A stretch of 19,447 nucleotides of DNA from JBBDSH01 sp040905045. GTDB taxonomy: Bacteria > Pseudomonadota > Gammaproteobacteria > Eutrophobiales > Eutrophobiaceae. The translations under genes were made by a program, and so were the position numbers. Below the pieces are notes generated by a model. That model did not search any database and was not told the origin of the DNA. It saw only the letters and a program-made list of their open reading frames with translations. The stretch lies in assembly GCA_040905045.1 (NCBI GenBank), contig JBBDSH010000086.1, positions 1-19,447 on the forward strand, given 5' to 3'. Of the stretch, positions 6,854-13,627 are shown piece after piece; the stretch's first letter is position 1, and each line of letters begins with the position of its first letter.

Positions 6854-8085
6854 CGCATCGTCACCCTTTCAGGAACGGGTTTATCATTATCCCTGCTGGT
6901 ATAGAAAGGCATCAGCAGGAAAAACAGGAAATATATGATCGCAAAGCCGCGCGCCATCCAGGTATAGGTGGGCGTCGCCACCTGCATGCCCAGCCAGCCG
7001 AGGGCAATAAAGCTGATGGTAAAGACAGCCAGTGCGATCTTGTATTTCATGCCGCGATAACGGATGGATTTAACCGGACTGCGATCCAGCCAGGGCAGGA
7101 AGAAAAACAGCACTACCGCCGCGCCCATGGCCACAACACCACCGAGCTTGTCGGGCACGGCACGCAGGATGGCGTAGAAGGGCGTGAAATACCACACCGG
7201 GGCGATGTGTTCCGGCGTCTTCAGCGGATCGGCCGGGACAAAGTTGGCGTGCTCGATGAAGTAGCCGCCCATCTCCGGCGCCCAGAACACGGCGGCGAAG
7301 AACAGGATCAGGAATACCACTGTTCCGACCAGATCCTTGACCGTGTAATAGGGATGGAAGGGTATACCGTCCAGAGGCACACCGTTGGCATCCTTGTATT
7401 TCTTGATCTCGACGCCGTCGGGATTGTTGGAGCCGACTTCATGCAGGGCGATGATGTGCGCGAAGACCAGGGCGCACAACAACAGCGGCAGGGCGATGAC
7501 GTGGAAGGCAAAGAACCGGTTCAGCGTCACGTCGGAAACGACGAAGTCCCCGCGTATCCACAGGGCCAGTTCCTCGCCGATAAACGGTATGGCCCCGAAC
7601 AATGAAATGATCACCTGGGCGCCCCAGTAGGACATCTGCCCCCAGGGCAGGAGGTAACCGAAAAAGGCCTCGGCCATCAGTGTCAGATAGATGAACATGC
7701 CGATAATCCAGAGTAGTTCCCTGGGCTTTTTATAGGAACCGTACAACAGCGCCCGGTACATATGCAGATAGATGACAATGAAAAACGCCGAGGCGCCGGT
7801 GGAATGCATATAACGTATCCACCAGCCCCATTCCACGTCCCGCATGATGTATTCCACCGATCCGAAGGCCAGATCCGCCGACGGCTTGTAATTCATGGTC
7901 AGCCAGATGCCGGTCACAATCTGGATAACCAGGACCAGCAGCGCCAGGGAACCGAAGAAATACCAGAAATTGAAATTCTTGGGCGCGTAATACTGCGCCA
8001 GATGCTCGTTCCACTGCTGCATCAGCGGAAATCGTTCATCAATCCAGTCGCGCAGAGCGTACAGCCCGCGAGTCAGGGCATTCAT
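6850..8085 (-). CDS. petB: Cytochrome b of the bc1 complex
   Basis: Cytochrome b is the quinol-oxidising membrane subunit of complex III. It is 411 aa, the size of a full-length fused b subunit, with eight or so hydrophobic helices. The four heme ligands are visible as H94 and H108 in helix B (MHSTGASAFFIVIYLH) and H195 and H210 in helix D. The Qo-site motif, PEWY in most species, here reads PVWY at residues 296-299 (HIAPVWYFTPFYAI). The glutamate is absent, which as I recall is also so in some gamma- and betaproteobacterial enzymes. The start overlaps petA and the stop overlaps petC, 4 bp each, so the three subunits are made from one coupled mRNA. Confidence 0.97.
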   Translation of the reverse strand: MNALTRGLYALRDWIDERFPLMQQWNEHLAQYYAPKNFNFWYFFGSLALLVLVIQIVTGIWLTMNYKPSADLAFGSVEYIMRDVEWGWWIRYMHSTGASAFFIVIYLHMYRALLYGSYKKPRELLWIIGMFIYLTLMAEAFFGYLLPWGQMSYWGAQVIISLFGAIPFIGEELALWIRGDFVVSDVTLNRFFAFHVIALPLLLCALVFAHIIALHEVGSNNPDGVEIKKYKDANGVPLDGIPFHPYYTVKDLVGTVVFLILFFAAVFWAPEMGGYFIEHANFVPADPLKTPEHIAPVWYFTPFYAILRAVPDKLGGVVAMGAAVVLFFFLPWLDRSPVKSIRYRGMKYKIALAVFTISFIALGWLGMQVATPTYTWMARGFAIIYFLFFLLMPFYTSRDNDKPVPERVTMR

Positions 8086-8690
8086 GACGTCACCCCGGAA
8101 TCGTCGCCGATGAGGAGGCGGGTATCACTCAGATACTGGTAGGGGGGCACGACCAGGTTGGTAGGCGCCGGCACATCCTTGAACACGCGCCCGGCCAGAT
8201 CGAAGCGGCTGCCGTGGCATGGACAGAAAAATCCACCCTTCCAGGAGGCGCTGAGATTGTGTTCGTCACCTTCCCCGCGGGGAACATAGGTGGGGGAACA
8301 ACCCAGGTGCGTACACAGGCCGATGACCACCAGATATTCCGGTTTGATGGAACGGTATTCATTCCGTGCATAGGCCGGCTGCTGGCTGGTGACCTCGGAC
8401 TCCGGATCCCGGACCGCATCGTCCAGTTCATCGAGCTCCGAGACGCTCTTCGTGTCACGGCGCAGGATCCAGACCGGCTTGCCCTGCCACTTCACCACCT
8501 TTCTATCGCCGGGCTGCAAATCGCCGATATCCACTTCCACGGGAGCACCTATGGCCCTGGTTTTGGCACTGGGCGTCATGGCGGAAATAAAAGGTACGGC
8601 GGCGGCGGCGACACCGGCACCGCCCACAACAGTAGCCGCAGTGGTAAGAAAACGCCGGCGTTCGGCGTCAGTAGTACCATTTTCACTCAT
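8082..8690 (-). CDS. petA: Rieske iron-sulfur subunit of the bc1 complex
   Basis: This subunit carries the high-potential 2Fe-2S cluster that accepts the first electron from quinol at the Qo site. The 202-residue product starts with a Tat-type leader (RRRFLTTAA at residues 11-19, followed by a weakly hydrophobic helix that stays as the membrane anchor). The cluster is bound by CTHLGC at 126-131 and CPCHGS at 156-161, which together give the two Cys and two His ligands plus the disulfide pair. As the first gene of the petABC-sspAB run it should lie next to the promoter; an extended -10 is seen about 50 bp upstream. Confidence 0.97.
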   Translation of the reverse strand: MSENGTTDAERRRFLTTAATVVGGAGVAAAAVPFISAMTPSAKTRAIGAPVEVDIGDLQPGDRKVVKWQGKPVWILRRDTKSVSELDELDDAVRDPESEVTSQQPAYARNEYRSIKPEYLVVIGLCTHLGCSPTYVPRGEGDEHNLSASWKGGFFCPCHGSRFDLAGRVFKDVPAPTNLVVPPYQYLSDTRLLIGDDSGVTS

Positions 8691-8741
8691 GCTTAGTCTG
8701 TCCCCGAACAGGTGAGATACTTGATGTTTTTCGAATCAAGA

Positions 8742-8750
8742 ATTGTAACA
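8742..8750 (-). promoter_or_regulatory. Candidate extended -10 promoter for petABC-sspAB
   Basis: On the minus strand TGT-TACAAT matches an extended -10 element 51 bp before the petA ATG. No convincing -35 lies 17 bp upstream: a TTGACT is present but only 8 bp away. Confidence 0.35.
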
Positions 8751-8960
8751 TGATAAGTCAAGCCCGGACCCGAAAAACAGCTCCCCCTTCCCTGAAACCC
8801 GCCTGAACGACAGTCCGCCCGCTGCGCGACAGCATGAAGCGTGACGACATGGCGCTTGTGGCGAAATTTCGTTCAACGGCCTGATGAATCGTGTCAAAAC
8901 CCTTCCTATTTTACGCACCCTCGTGCAATAGGCGGGCCAGCCAACACCTGCTAGACTTGC

Positions 8961-9060
8961 NNNNNNNNNNNNNNNNNNNNNNNNNNNNNNNNNNNNNNNN
9001 NNNNNNNNNNNNNNNNNNNNNNNNNNNNNNNNNNNNNNNNNNNNNNNNNNNNNNNNNNNN
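8961..9060. other. Assembly gap (100 N)
   Basis: Exactly 100 unknown bases. Such a run is the usual placeholder for a scaffold gap of unestimated length, so the true distance between petA and the algW/degS gene, and any genes in between, are unknown. Confidence 0.98.
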
Positions 9061-9077
9061 AACCCGAAAATCACCAT

Positions 9078-10202
9078 ATGTTGAAAAATTGGTTCAAATT
9101 CGTCATCCAGGCCGTCATCGTCGGGCTTGCCCTGGCCTTTGTCGCGCTGGTTTTCCTGCCGGATCTGTTGCCGGCCCCGGATAGCGCGCCAGCCGCCGGC
9201 AGCAGGAATTCGCCGCCCTCCTCCTATCGCGAGGCCATTAACCAGGTCAGCCCCGCCGTGGTTAACGTCTACTCCACGCAGGTGGTCCAGCGCCGGCCCC
9301 ACCCCCTGTTCCAGGATCCTCTGTTCCGGCGATTCTTCGGCGAACCGCCGGAACCGCAGCAGGAACTCAACAGCAACCTCGGGTCCGGGGTGATCCTCAA
9401 TCAGGATGGCTATCTGGTCACCAACGCCCATGTCATCAACCAGGCCGTCGAAATCCAGGTCACCCTGGCCGACGGCCGCCAGTGCCAGGCCTCCATTGTC
9501 GGTATCGACGCGGAAACCGATCTCGCCGTCCTGAAGGTGGATCTGCAGGATCTGCCCTCGGCGCCCATCGGGGATTCGGATCGGCTGGGTGTCGGCGACG
9601 TGGTCCTTGCCATCGGCAACCCTTATGATTTCGGCCAGACCGTGACCCAGGGCATCGTCAGCGCCATGGGCCGGCAAAGGCTGGGGATCTCCGCCATCGA
9701 GGACTTTATCCAGACTGACGCCGATATCAATCCGGGTAATTCGGGCGGCGCCCTGATCAACGCGGCAGGCGAACTGATCGGCATTAATACCGCCATTTAC
9801 TCCCGAAGCGGCGGCTCCCAGGGCATCGGTTTCGCCATCCCAATCAACCTGGCCATGGACGTCCTCAATCAAATCATCGATCAGGGTTACGTGGTGCGGG
9901 GCTGGCTGGGTATCGAGGCGCAAATGCTGCCCCGTGACATCGCCGAATCCCTCAATCTGCAGCAGGGTGGTGTTCTCGTCTCCGGTGTGCTGGGCGGCGG
10001 TCCCGCCGCCAGGGCGGGCCTGATGCCGGGCGATATCATCACTCGCATTAATGGCAAAGAGGTCTACAACCCCCAACAGGCCATCGAGACGATTTCCGGC
10101 TACAAACCCGGCGAGGAAATCACCCTGGATGTGTTGCGCGGCTGGGACGAACTCACCGTTACCGCTACGGTAACGCAACGCCCCACCTATCCCGGCGTCT
10201 GA
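9078..10202 (+). CDS. algW: DegS/AlgW-type periplasmic serine protease (HtrA family)
   Basis: This is a membrane-anchored HtrA protease. DegS/AlgW senses misfolded outer-membrane porins and makes the first cut in the anti-sigma factor RseA/MucA, releasing sigmaE/AlgU. The 374-residue product has an N-terminal transmembrane anchor (residues about 8-30), a trypsin-like domain with the triad H118 (TNAHV), D148 (ETDLAVLKV) and S222 (GNSGGAL), and one PDZ domain (about 265-365, VRGWLGIEA to GEEITLDVLRG). One PDZ plus an uncleaved anchor points to DegS/AlgW rather than DegP/DegQ, which have two. Location beside the hisC-hisD-hisG-murA block is that of Pseudomonas algW. The ATG at 9078 lies 17 bp after the gap, so upstream signals are mostly missing. 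Confidence 0.93.
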   Translation: MLKNWFKFVIQAVIVGLALAFVALVFLPDLLPAPDSAPAAGSRNSPPSSYREAINQVSPAVVNVYSTQVVQRRPHPLFQDPLFRRFFGEPPEPQQELNSNLGSGVILNQDGYLVTNAHVINQAVEIQVTLADGRQCQASIVGIDAETDLAVLKVDLQDLPSAPIGDSDRLGVGDVVLAIGNPYDFGQTVTQGIVSAMGRQRLGISAIEDFIQTDADINPGNSGGALINAAGELIGINTAIYSRSGGSQGIGFAIPINLAMDVLNQIIDQGYVVRGWLGIEAQMLPRDIAESLNLQQGGVLVSGVLGGGPAARAGLMPGDIITRINGKEVYNPQQAIETISGYKPGEEITLDVLRGWDELTVTATVTQRPTYPGV

Positions 10203-10206
10203 AATA

Positions 10207-10581
10207 ATGAGCAAACACCCGTTCAATCCCTATGCCAAATTCAGGCATCGTTCCCTGACCCTGAACGATTACCTGGCCATCGATCGCACCATTCTTTCCA
10301 ATGAACGGACGTTGCTGTCCTACGGCCGCACCGCCCTGGCCATGGTCATCATCGGCGGCTCCGCCATGAAGTTCTTCGGTTCGCTGACCATGAACGTCAT
10401 CGGCTGGCTGTTCCTGGCCGGCGGCGTCATCGTCATGCTCATCGGCTGGCGCCGCTACCGCCATACAGCCCGGCTGCTGCATGTCGCACTCATGAGCCAG
10501 ACCGGCGAGGGCGAGCATCCCCTGGAGGAAAAACTGGCGGAGTCGGAAGAACGGGGAAAAGAGGAGAAGGACCACGATTAA
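10207..10581 (+). CDS. DUF202 (YidH-like) inner-membrane protein
   Basis: This small 124-residue membrane protein belongs to the DUF202 family, of unknown function. The family signature is clear in YLAIDRTILSNERTLLSYGRT (residues 22-42, given here in family order). Hydrophobic segments follow at about 43-60 and 63-81, then a basic WRRYRHTARL loop and a highly charged, glutamate- and lysine-rich C-terminus (about 104-124). The ATG lies 4 bp after the algW stop with no separate Shine-Dalgarno, so it is probably translated by reinitiation and transcribed with algW. This suggests an envelope-related role but does not prove one. I do not recall this gene next to algW in Pseudomonas, so it may be a local addition. 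Confidence 0.82.
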   Translation: MSKHPFNPYAKFRHRSLTLNDYLAIDRTILSNERTLLSYGRTALAMVIIGGSAMKFFGSLTMNVIGWLFLAGGVIVMLIGWRRYRHTARLLHVALMSQTGEGEHPLEEKLAESEERGKEEKDHD

Positions 10582-10662
10582 TTTTCTTCGGTGACAGGCC
10601 GTCGCCTTTACCTCGGCCCCGTAAACCGGGATCATAATTCTTACAGGCTCGGCTCATGGATA

Positions 10663-10684
10663 TCGGCCGGGGATTCCCGACCGA
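10663..10684. repeat. Inverted repeat upstream of the methyltransferase remnant
   Basis: TCGGcCGGG-gatt-CCCGaCCGA forms an 8-bp dyad with one mismatch and a 4-bp centre. No T run follows, so it is not an obvious terminator. It lies 60 bp before the methyltransferase start, where an operator could sit. Confidence 0.4.
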
Positions 10685-10744
10685 TCAGCCGCCGCTGCTG
10701 AGAACAATAAAACCCGCCGGGGCGCGGGAGACGGGGATTCTTCA

Positions 10745-11215
10745 ATGCCGACACTGGAATTCAAGGGGAAACAGTTTGTCTATTCCCACCACCTGAGCGT
10801 CCCGTTCCGGGAACTGCGAATCGCGCCGAAACAGTCCCTGCCCCCGAAGGGGCAGAAACCCTCCCTGGACGACAACCTGGAGGCCCTCAAGGCCCTGCTG
10901 CCCACCCACGCCGGCAAGATGGACTGTATCTTCATCGACCCGCCCTACAACACCGGCAACGAGGGCTGGTGCTACAACGACAACGTGCGCTCGCCGCTGA
11001 TGAAGGAATGGCTGAAGAAATCGGCCAACCCGGTGGATAAGGAAGATCTGGAACGGCATGACAAGTGGCTATGCATGATGTGGCCGAGGTTGAATTTACT
11101 CAGAGATCTATTAAAAGAAGAAGGCCTTATTTTTATTACCATTGATAACATTGAACAACATCGTTTGCGGCTCATTTTGGATAAAACTGCCGCTATCAGG
11201 GCGGCTTTTCTTTAA
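10745..11215 (+). pseudogene. Truncated type III (Mod-like) N6-adenine DNA methyltransferase
   Basis: This is the N-terminal part of a beta-class adenine-N6 methyltransferase of the type III Mod kind. It has DNLEALKALLPTHAGK, the catalytic DPPY at residues 65-68 followed by NTGNEGWCYNDN, the ERHDKWLCMMWPRL segment and the IDNIEQHRLRLILD helix. Full Mod proteins are usually 500-700 aa. Homology stops at residue 146, and ten unrelated residues lead to a stop at 11215. The SAM-binding motif I (FxGxG), normally C-terminal to these motifs, and the target-recognition part are missing, so activity is very unlikely. No res gene is present. Bases 11069-11182 are AT-rich (41 of 114 are G or C by hand count) against a GC-rich first part, suggesting a mosaic. 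The break lies within about 14 bp of the PIN gene's stop. Confidence 0.88.
11189..11209. terminator. Weak hairpin with flanking A and T runs between convergent genes
   Basis: GCCGC, a 7-nt loop and GCGGC, followed by TTTTC and preceded by AAAA two bases upstream, make a short intrinsic-terminator-like structure usable from both sides. It overlaps the 3' ends of the methyltransferase remnant and of the PIN gene. A 5-bp stem is short, so this is tentative. Confidence 0.35.
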
Positions 11216-11756
11216 ACAATCTTTTGTAATCCTTCCGGAAACCGGCCGGCTTGTCGCTGATGTACTCCCAGTAGGCCGCAATCTGCCTGACCTTGTCGAT
11301 ATCAATATGCCCGGTATCCAGCATGAGGTGCAACAATTCCAGCGTCTTCATGGTGCGGATGGCAAAATCCTCCGCCATCTGGAGCATGTCCGTGTCGTCG
11401 GTAACAACGGGGATGCCCAGGACATGGCCGTGGGCCAGACACTTAATATCCACCAGAAAGACACCCAGTTCATTACCGGCCTTGTACCTGGACAGATATT
11501 CTTCAACAAGACGGATTGCCCGCCGGTCCTTTCCCGAGAGAGTCAGTCGTTTTTTCCTGTTGTCCTGGTATTCTTCTTCATTGACCCAGTGAAACTGACT
11601 CCTCAGCCGCTTGTTGCGGTCAAATTCATCGTCAAGTTCCTTGAGAACATACAGGCAATAATTGTTTTCGCCAAAGGCGTTATCCAGAAGGGGATGAATG
11701 CTTTTTGCAAGTCTGAAATAGGCGTTGGTATCGAGCAGGATCTTGCTCTGCGCCAT
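11196..11756 (-). CDS. PIN-domain protein, predicted ribonuclease toxin
   Basis: This 186-residue protein has a PIN-type nuclease core. ILLDTNAYFRLA puts the first metal-binding Asp at D9, followed by an acidic LKELDDEF (E40, with D42/D43/E44 near), D103 in LVDIKCLAHG, and VVTDDTDMLQMA with D120, D121 and D123. These four acidic clusters are what a Mg-dependent PIN ribonuclease needs. It is larger than a typical VapC (about 130-140 aa), with a charged insert (about 45-80) and a C-terminal basic tail (FRKDYKRLFKEKPP). The ATG overlaps the stop of the XRE-ImmA gene by one base (TGATG), so the two are translationally coupled. I infer a toxin or effector RNase controlled by that partner. The pair is not a VapBC system I can name. 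Confidence 0.82.
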   Translation of the reverse strand: MAQSKILLDTNAYFRLAKSIHPLLDNAFGENNYCLYVLKELDDEFDRNKRLRSQFHWVNEEEYQDNRKKRLTLSGKDRRAIRLVEEYLSRYKAGNELGVFLVDIKCLAHGHVLGIPVVTDDTDMLQMAEDFAIRTMKTLELLHLMLDTGHIDIDKVRQIAAYWEYISDKPAGFRKDYKRLFKEKPP

Positions 11757-12883
11757 CAGGTCAACTCCGCATGGATTCCCTTCGCGTCAAGCAGCGGAGT
11801 ATCGAGAATGGACTGAACGAAGCCGGCGGATTTCCCCCGTTCCATCAGACAGGCTTTCAAGGCATCGAAAAACGGCGTATCGAACACCTCCGAGACCGTC
11901 TGGATGAACAAGGCGGCATCGGGGGTTTCGTCATTGAATAATGTTTCGCTGACCGTGTAATGCTTTTTATTAAAATTGGTGTTCGCCTTGAAGATCGCGT
12001 CCCCGAGATCGATTTTTTGTGAGCCATGATGTCCAGCATACTTGTTGATCTCGTGGTAGACGGAAATCAGGGATATGGAATAACACTCGGCATACTCGCG
12101 CAAGCGGGCCAGGCGCGATTTTATGGATCGCGAAGCACAGACGTCATGGTAGGCATTCTTCGCCAGGGTTTCCGGAAACACCAGGGCCCCGGCGAGTGCA
12201 TCGGCGAAATCCTCGCCCTTGCTATCCCTCAGATTCGGCGCGTAGGCATGCGCAAGTTCGTGCGCCATCCAGAATATGAAATCGTGGGTCTCGGTATCCA
12301 GGTTGAGATACACCCAGGTGGTCATGGAGTCAGGCAGGTAGATATGCAGGGCGTTTTCATGCTTGTCCTTCCTGCCCCACATGACAGGGATCAGAACGGC
12401 CTGAAGATCGTTGAACTTTTTCACCAGATGGGAGACGTTCAGTTCGTCTCCGGGACCGACGCCGATTTCGGAACGGATCTTGGCGGCGACCTGCTGTATA
12501 TAATCGTACTTTGTTGAAGGCTCTTTTAGTGTGGCCGGCTGCACCAGCAGATCATACGGCAAGTACGGAACCAGCAACGACAACATCCGGCCCATATCGC
12601 GAGCTCTTGCGATATGGGCACTAGTGGTTTTAGGGGCGCCGCGCTTACGGAATGCCACAATCGGTTCGGCGGGATCGTGTTCCCGGATGACAAGGTCGTC
12701 CGGCCGCAATTCAAGCGTCAACGCCAGTCGCAGGAGTTTATCGGGACGGGGAAACTTCGTGCCGCTGGCCCATTTCGACACAATTTCTCTGGAGACACCC
12801 AGCTTCTCAGCGAGGGCGGTTTGTGAAAACCCCGCCTTTTCCATTGCGTTCTTCAGGTTTTCAGTGTTGAGGCGCTGATCCAT
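11756..12883 (-). CDS. XRE-family regulator fused to an ImmA/IrrE metalloprotease domain
   Basis: This 375-residue protein has two recognisable parts. Residues about 8-65 are an XRE helix-turn-helix (FSQTALAEKLGVSREIVSKWASG). Around 130-245 is an ImmA/IrrE-type zinc peptidase: FWMAHELAHAYAP carries HExxH at 208-212, and GEDFADALAGALVFP supplies the downstream acidic ligand. The C-terminal 130 residues are not recognised. ImmA cleaves phage repressors and IrrE cuts DdrO, both in response to stress. In a fusion with its own DNA-binding domain next to a nuclease gene, it is plausibly both repressor and antitoxin or sensor. A consensus -35/-10 pair ends 9 bp before the ATG, and no Shine-Dalgarno is present, suggesting a leaderless mRNA. 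The start agrees with the family N-terminus. Confidence 0.87.
   Translation of the reverse strand: MDQRLNTENLKNAMEKAGFSQTALAEKLGVSREIVSKWASGTKFPRPDKLLRLALTLELRPDDLVIREHDPAEPIVAFRKRGAPKTTSAHIARARDMGRMLSLLVPYLPYDLLVQPATLKEPSTKYDYIQQVAAKIRSEIGVGPGDELNVSHLVKKFNDLQAVLIPVMWGRKDKHENALHIYLPDSMTTWVYLNLDTETHDFIFWMAHELAHAYAPNLRDSKGEDFADALAGALVFPETLAKNAYHDVCASRSIKSRLARLREYAECYSISLISVYHEINKYAGHHGSQKIDLGDAIFKANTNFNKKHYTVSETLFNDETPDAALFIQTVSEVFDTPFFDALKACLMERGKSAGFVQSILDTPLLDAKGIHAELT
12590..12619. repeat. Perfect 11-bp inverted repeat inside the XRE-ImmA gene
   Basis: GCCCATATCGC (12590-12600) and GCGATATGGGC (12609-12619) are perfect inverse complements separated by 8 bp that include GAGCTC. The structure lies in the codons for HIARARDMG, between the HTH and protease domains. 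It could be a coding-sequence coincidence, an intragenic operator or an mRNA hairpin. Confidence 0.6.
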
Positions 12884-12892
12884 TGCGGGCGG

Positions 12893-12921
12893 ATTATGGC
12901 GTCAATGTCAACTTTTGTCAA
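12893..12921 (-). promoter_or_regulatory. Sigma70 promoter of the XRE-ImmA / PIN pair with direct repeats
   Basis: On the minus strand, TTGACA (12921-12916), a 17-bp spacer and CATAAT (12898-12893) make a near-consensus promoter. Only 9 bp separate the -10 from the ATG at 12883, so transcription should start within a few bases of it. The -35 belongs to a GTTGACA direct repeat with a 10-bp period (12922-12916, 12912-12906) plus a further TTGAC at 12905-12901. This is one helical turn apart, as expected for cooperative XRE binding. Confidence 0.68.
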
Positions 12922-12983
12922 CCATGAATCGCAAAAAAGATTTAAAAACCAGCCATCCTGAACGAGTGTTACCGCCAATCTCG

Positions 12984-13346
12984 CTACGCCACCGAACGCA
13001 GATCAAACTCCGTGTGTATCAGGTCATAAGGTACTTCGAATTTTCCGTCACGGGTGCGTGCAACAAGCCCGTATTCCATCAGTTCGTGTATGTCCTCGTG
13101 CACGCGCTTGACATCTCTTTCCAGTTCGCGGGCCAGGCCTCGCATGCTGATGGGGCCCGTCCGTTGCAATCGTTCGACCAGTTCCCAGCGCCTTGGCGTA
13201 AGTGCGCGGAACAAGGCGGCGGGAGACTCGAATTCCAGAGTGTTGCCGATGGATCGGCCTGTTTTCCAGGTTTTTATGAACCGCTTGCCCATATCCTCCA
13301 GGGCCGTATCGGGATTTTGCCGTATCCGGATCGTTACTTTTTTCAT
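12984..13346 (-). CDS. TumA-like antitoxin, winged-helix DNA-binding protein
   Basis: This 120-residue protein has a winged helix at about residues 45-105: ALTPRRWELVERLQRTGPIS, then LARELERDVKRVHEDIHELMEYGLV, the expected recognition and wing helices, and a basic RTRDGKFEV hairpin. Such proteins (HVO_A0114-like) are the usual partner of TumE toxins, and here it directly follows a TumE gene. The ATG at 13346 is chosen over the one at 13358 because GGAGG lies 5 bp before it and its ATGA overlaps the tumE stop by 4 bp. Coupling of toxin then antitoxin in that order is typical for this family. It probably binds the palindrome in front of tumE and represses the pair; that is inference. Confidence 0.8.
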   Translation of the reverse strand: MKKVTIRIRQNPDTALEDMGKRFIKTWKTGRSIGNTLEFESPAALFRALTPRRWELVERLQRTGPISMRGLARELERDVKRVHEDIHELMEYGLVARTRDGKFEVPYDLIHTEFDLRSVA

Positions 13347-13627
13347 CTCGACCTCCATCGCGCAACGTCAGCGAAAAAATCGCGTATCAGTGTTTCGACA
13401 TCCTTGAACGCATAAATCTCTTCCCGCTCTCCGATGTGCCGATGATCCCCCTTGGAACGTTCATTATCATACCCGACCAGTCGCCTTCCCGGCCGGCCAT
13501 AGAATAATCGGTACTTATAGTTATGGCTGCTTCCCGCAACGGGTTTCGGGACACGCCAGATAACCATTTCCACGAAAGTTCCGTCATCGAATTCCAGCCG
13601 ATCACGCTGGAGTAATTCTCCCTTCAT
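13343..13627 (-). CDS. tumE: TumE-family toxin (DUF6516)
   Basis: This 94-residue protein matches the TumE/DUF6516 pattern strongly: KGELLQRDRLEFDDGTFVEM, then VIWRVPKPVAGSSHNYKYR, LFYGRPGRRLVGYDNERSKG and DHRHIGEREEIYAFKDVETL. Members are toxins of two-gene toxin-antitoxin modules; the GDHRH stretch is highly conserved and is the best guess for a functional site. I chose the ATG at 13627 because the family starts with MK at that point. The frame is open to a TTG at 13663, but that TTG is the first half of the -35 box. There is no Shine-Dalgarno, and a promoter -10 ends only 7 bp before the ATG, consistent with leaderless translation. Confidence 0.84.
   Translation of the reverse strand: MKGELLQRDRLEFDDGTFVEMVIWRVPKPVAGSSHNYKYRLFYGRPGRRLVGYDNERSKGDHRHIGEREEIYAFKDVETLIRDFFADVARWRSR

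Larger units (their letters stand above)
8691..9077. other. Intergenic region upstream of petA, broken by an assembly gap
   Basis: This 387-bp stretch holds about 270 bp of petA upstream DNA, 100 N, and 17 bp before the algW/degS start. Open frames run through it on both strands, but none gives a recognisable protein. In Pseudomonas, as I recall, rpsI and rplM lie directly upstream of petA; they are not in the readable part. I see a candidate petA promoter at 8742-8750 and nothing else I can support. Confidence 0.6.

Noticed and set aside
8736..10226. Minus-strand open frame of 496 codons crossing the N gap
   Set aside because: It is antisense to the well-supported algW/degS gene, depends on unknown bases, and shows no recognisable protein family.
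11142..11816. Plus-strand open frame of 224 codons over the PIN gene
   Set aside because: No motif in this frame, whereas the minus-strand frame has the PIN acidic clusters and coupling to the XRE-ImmA gene.
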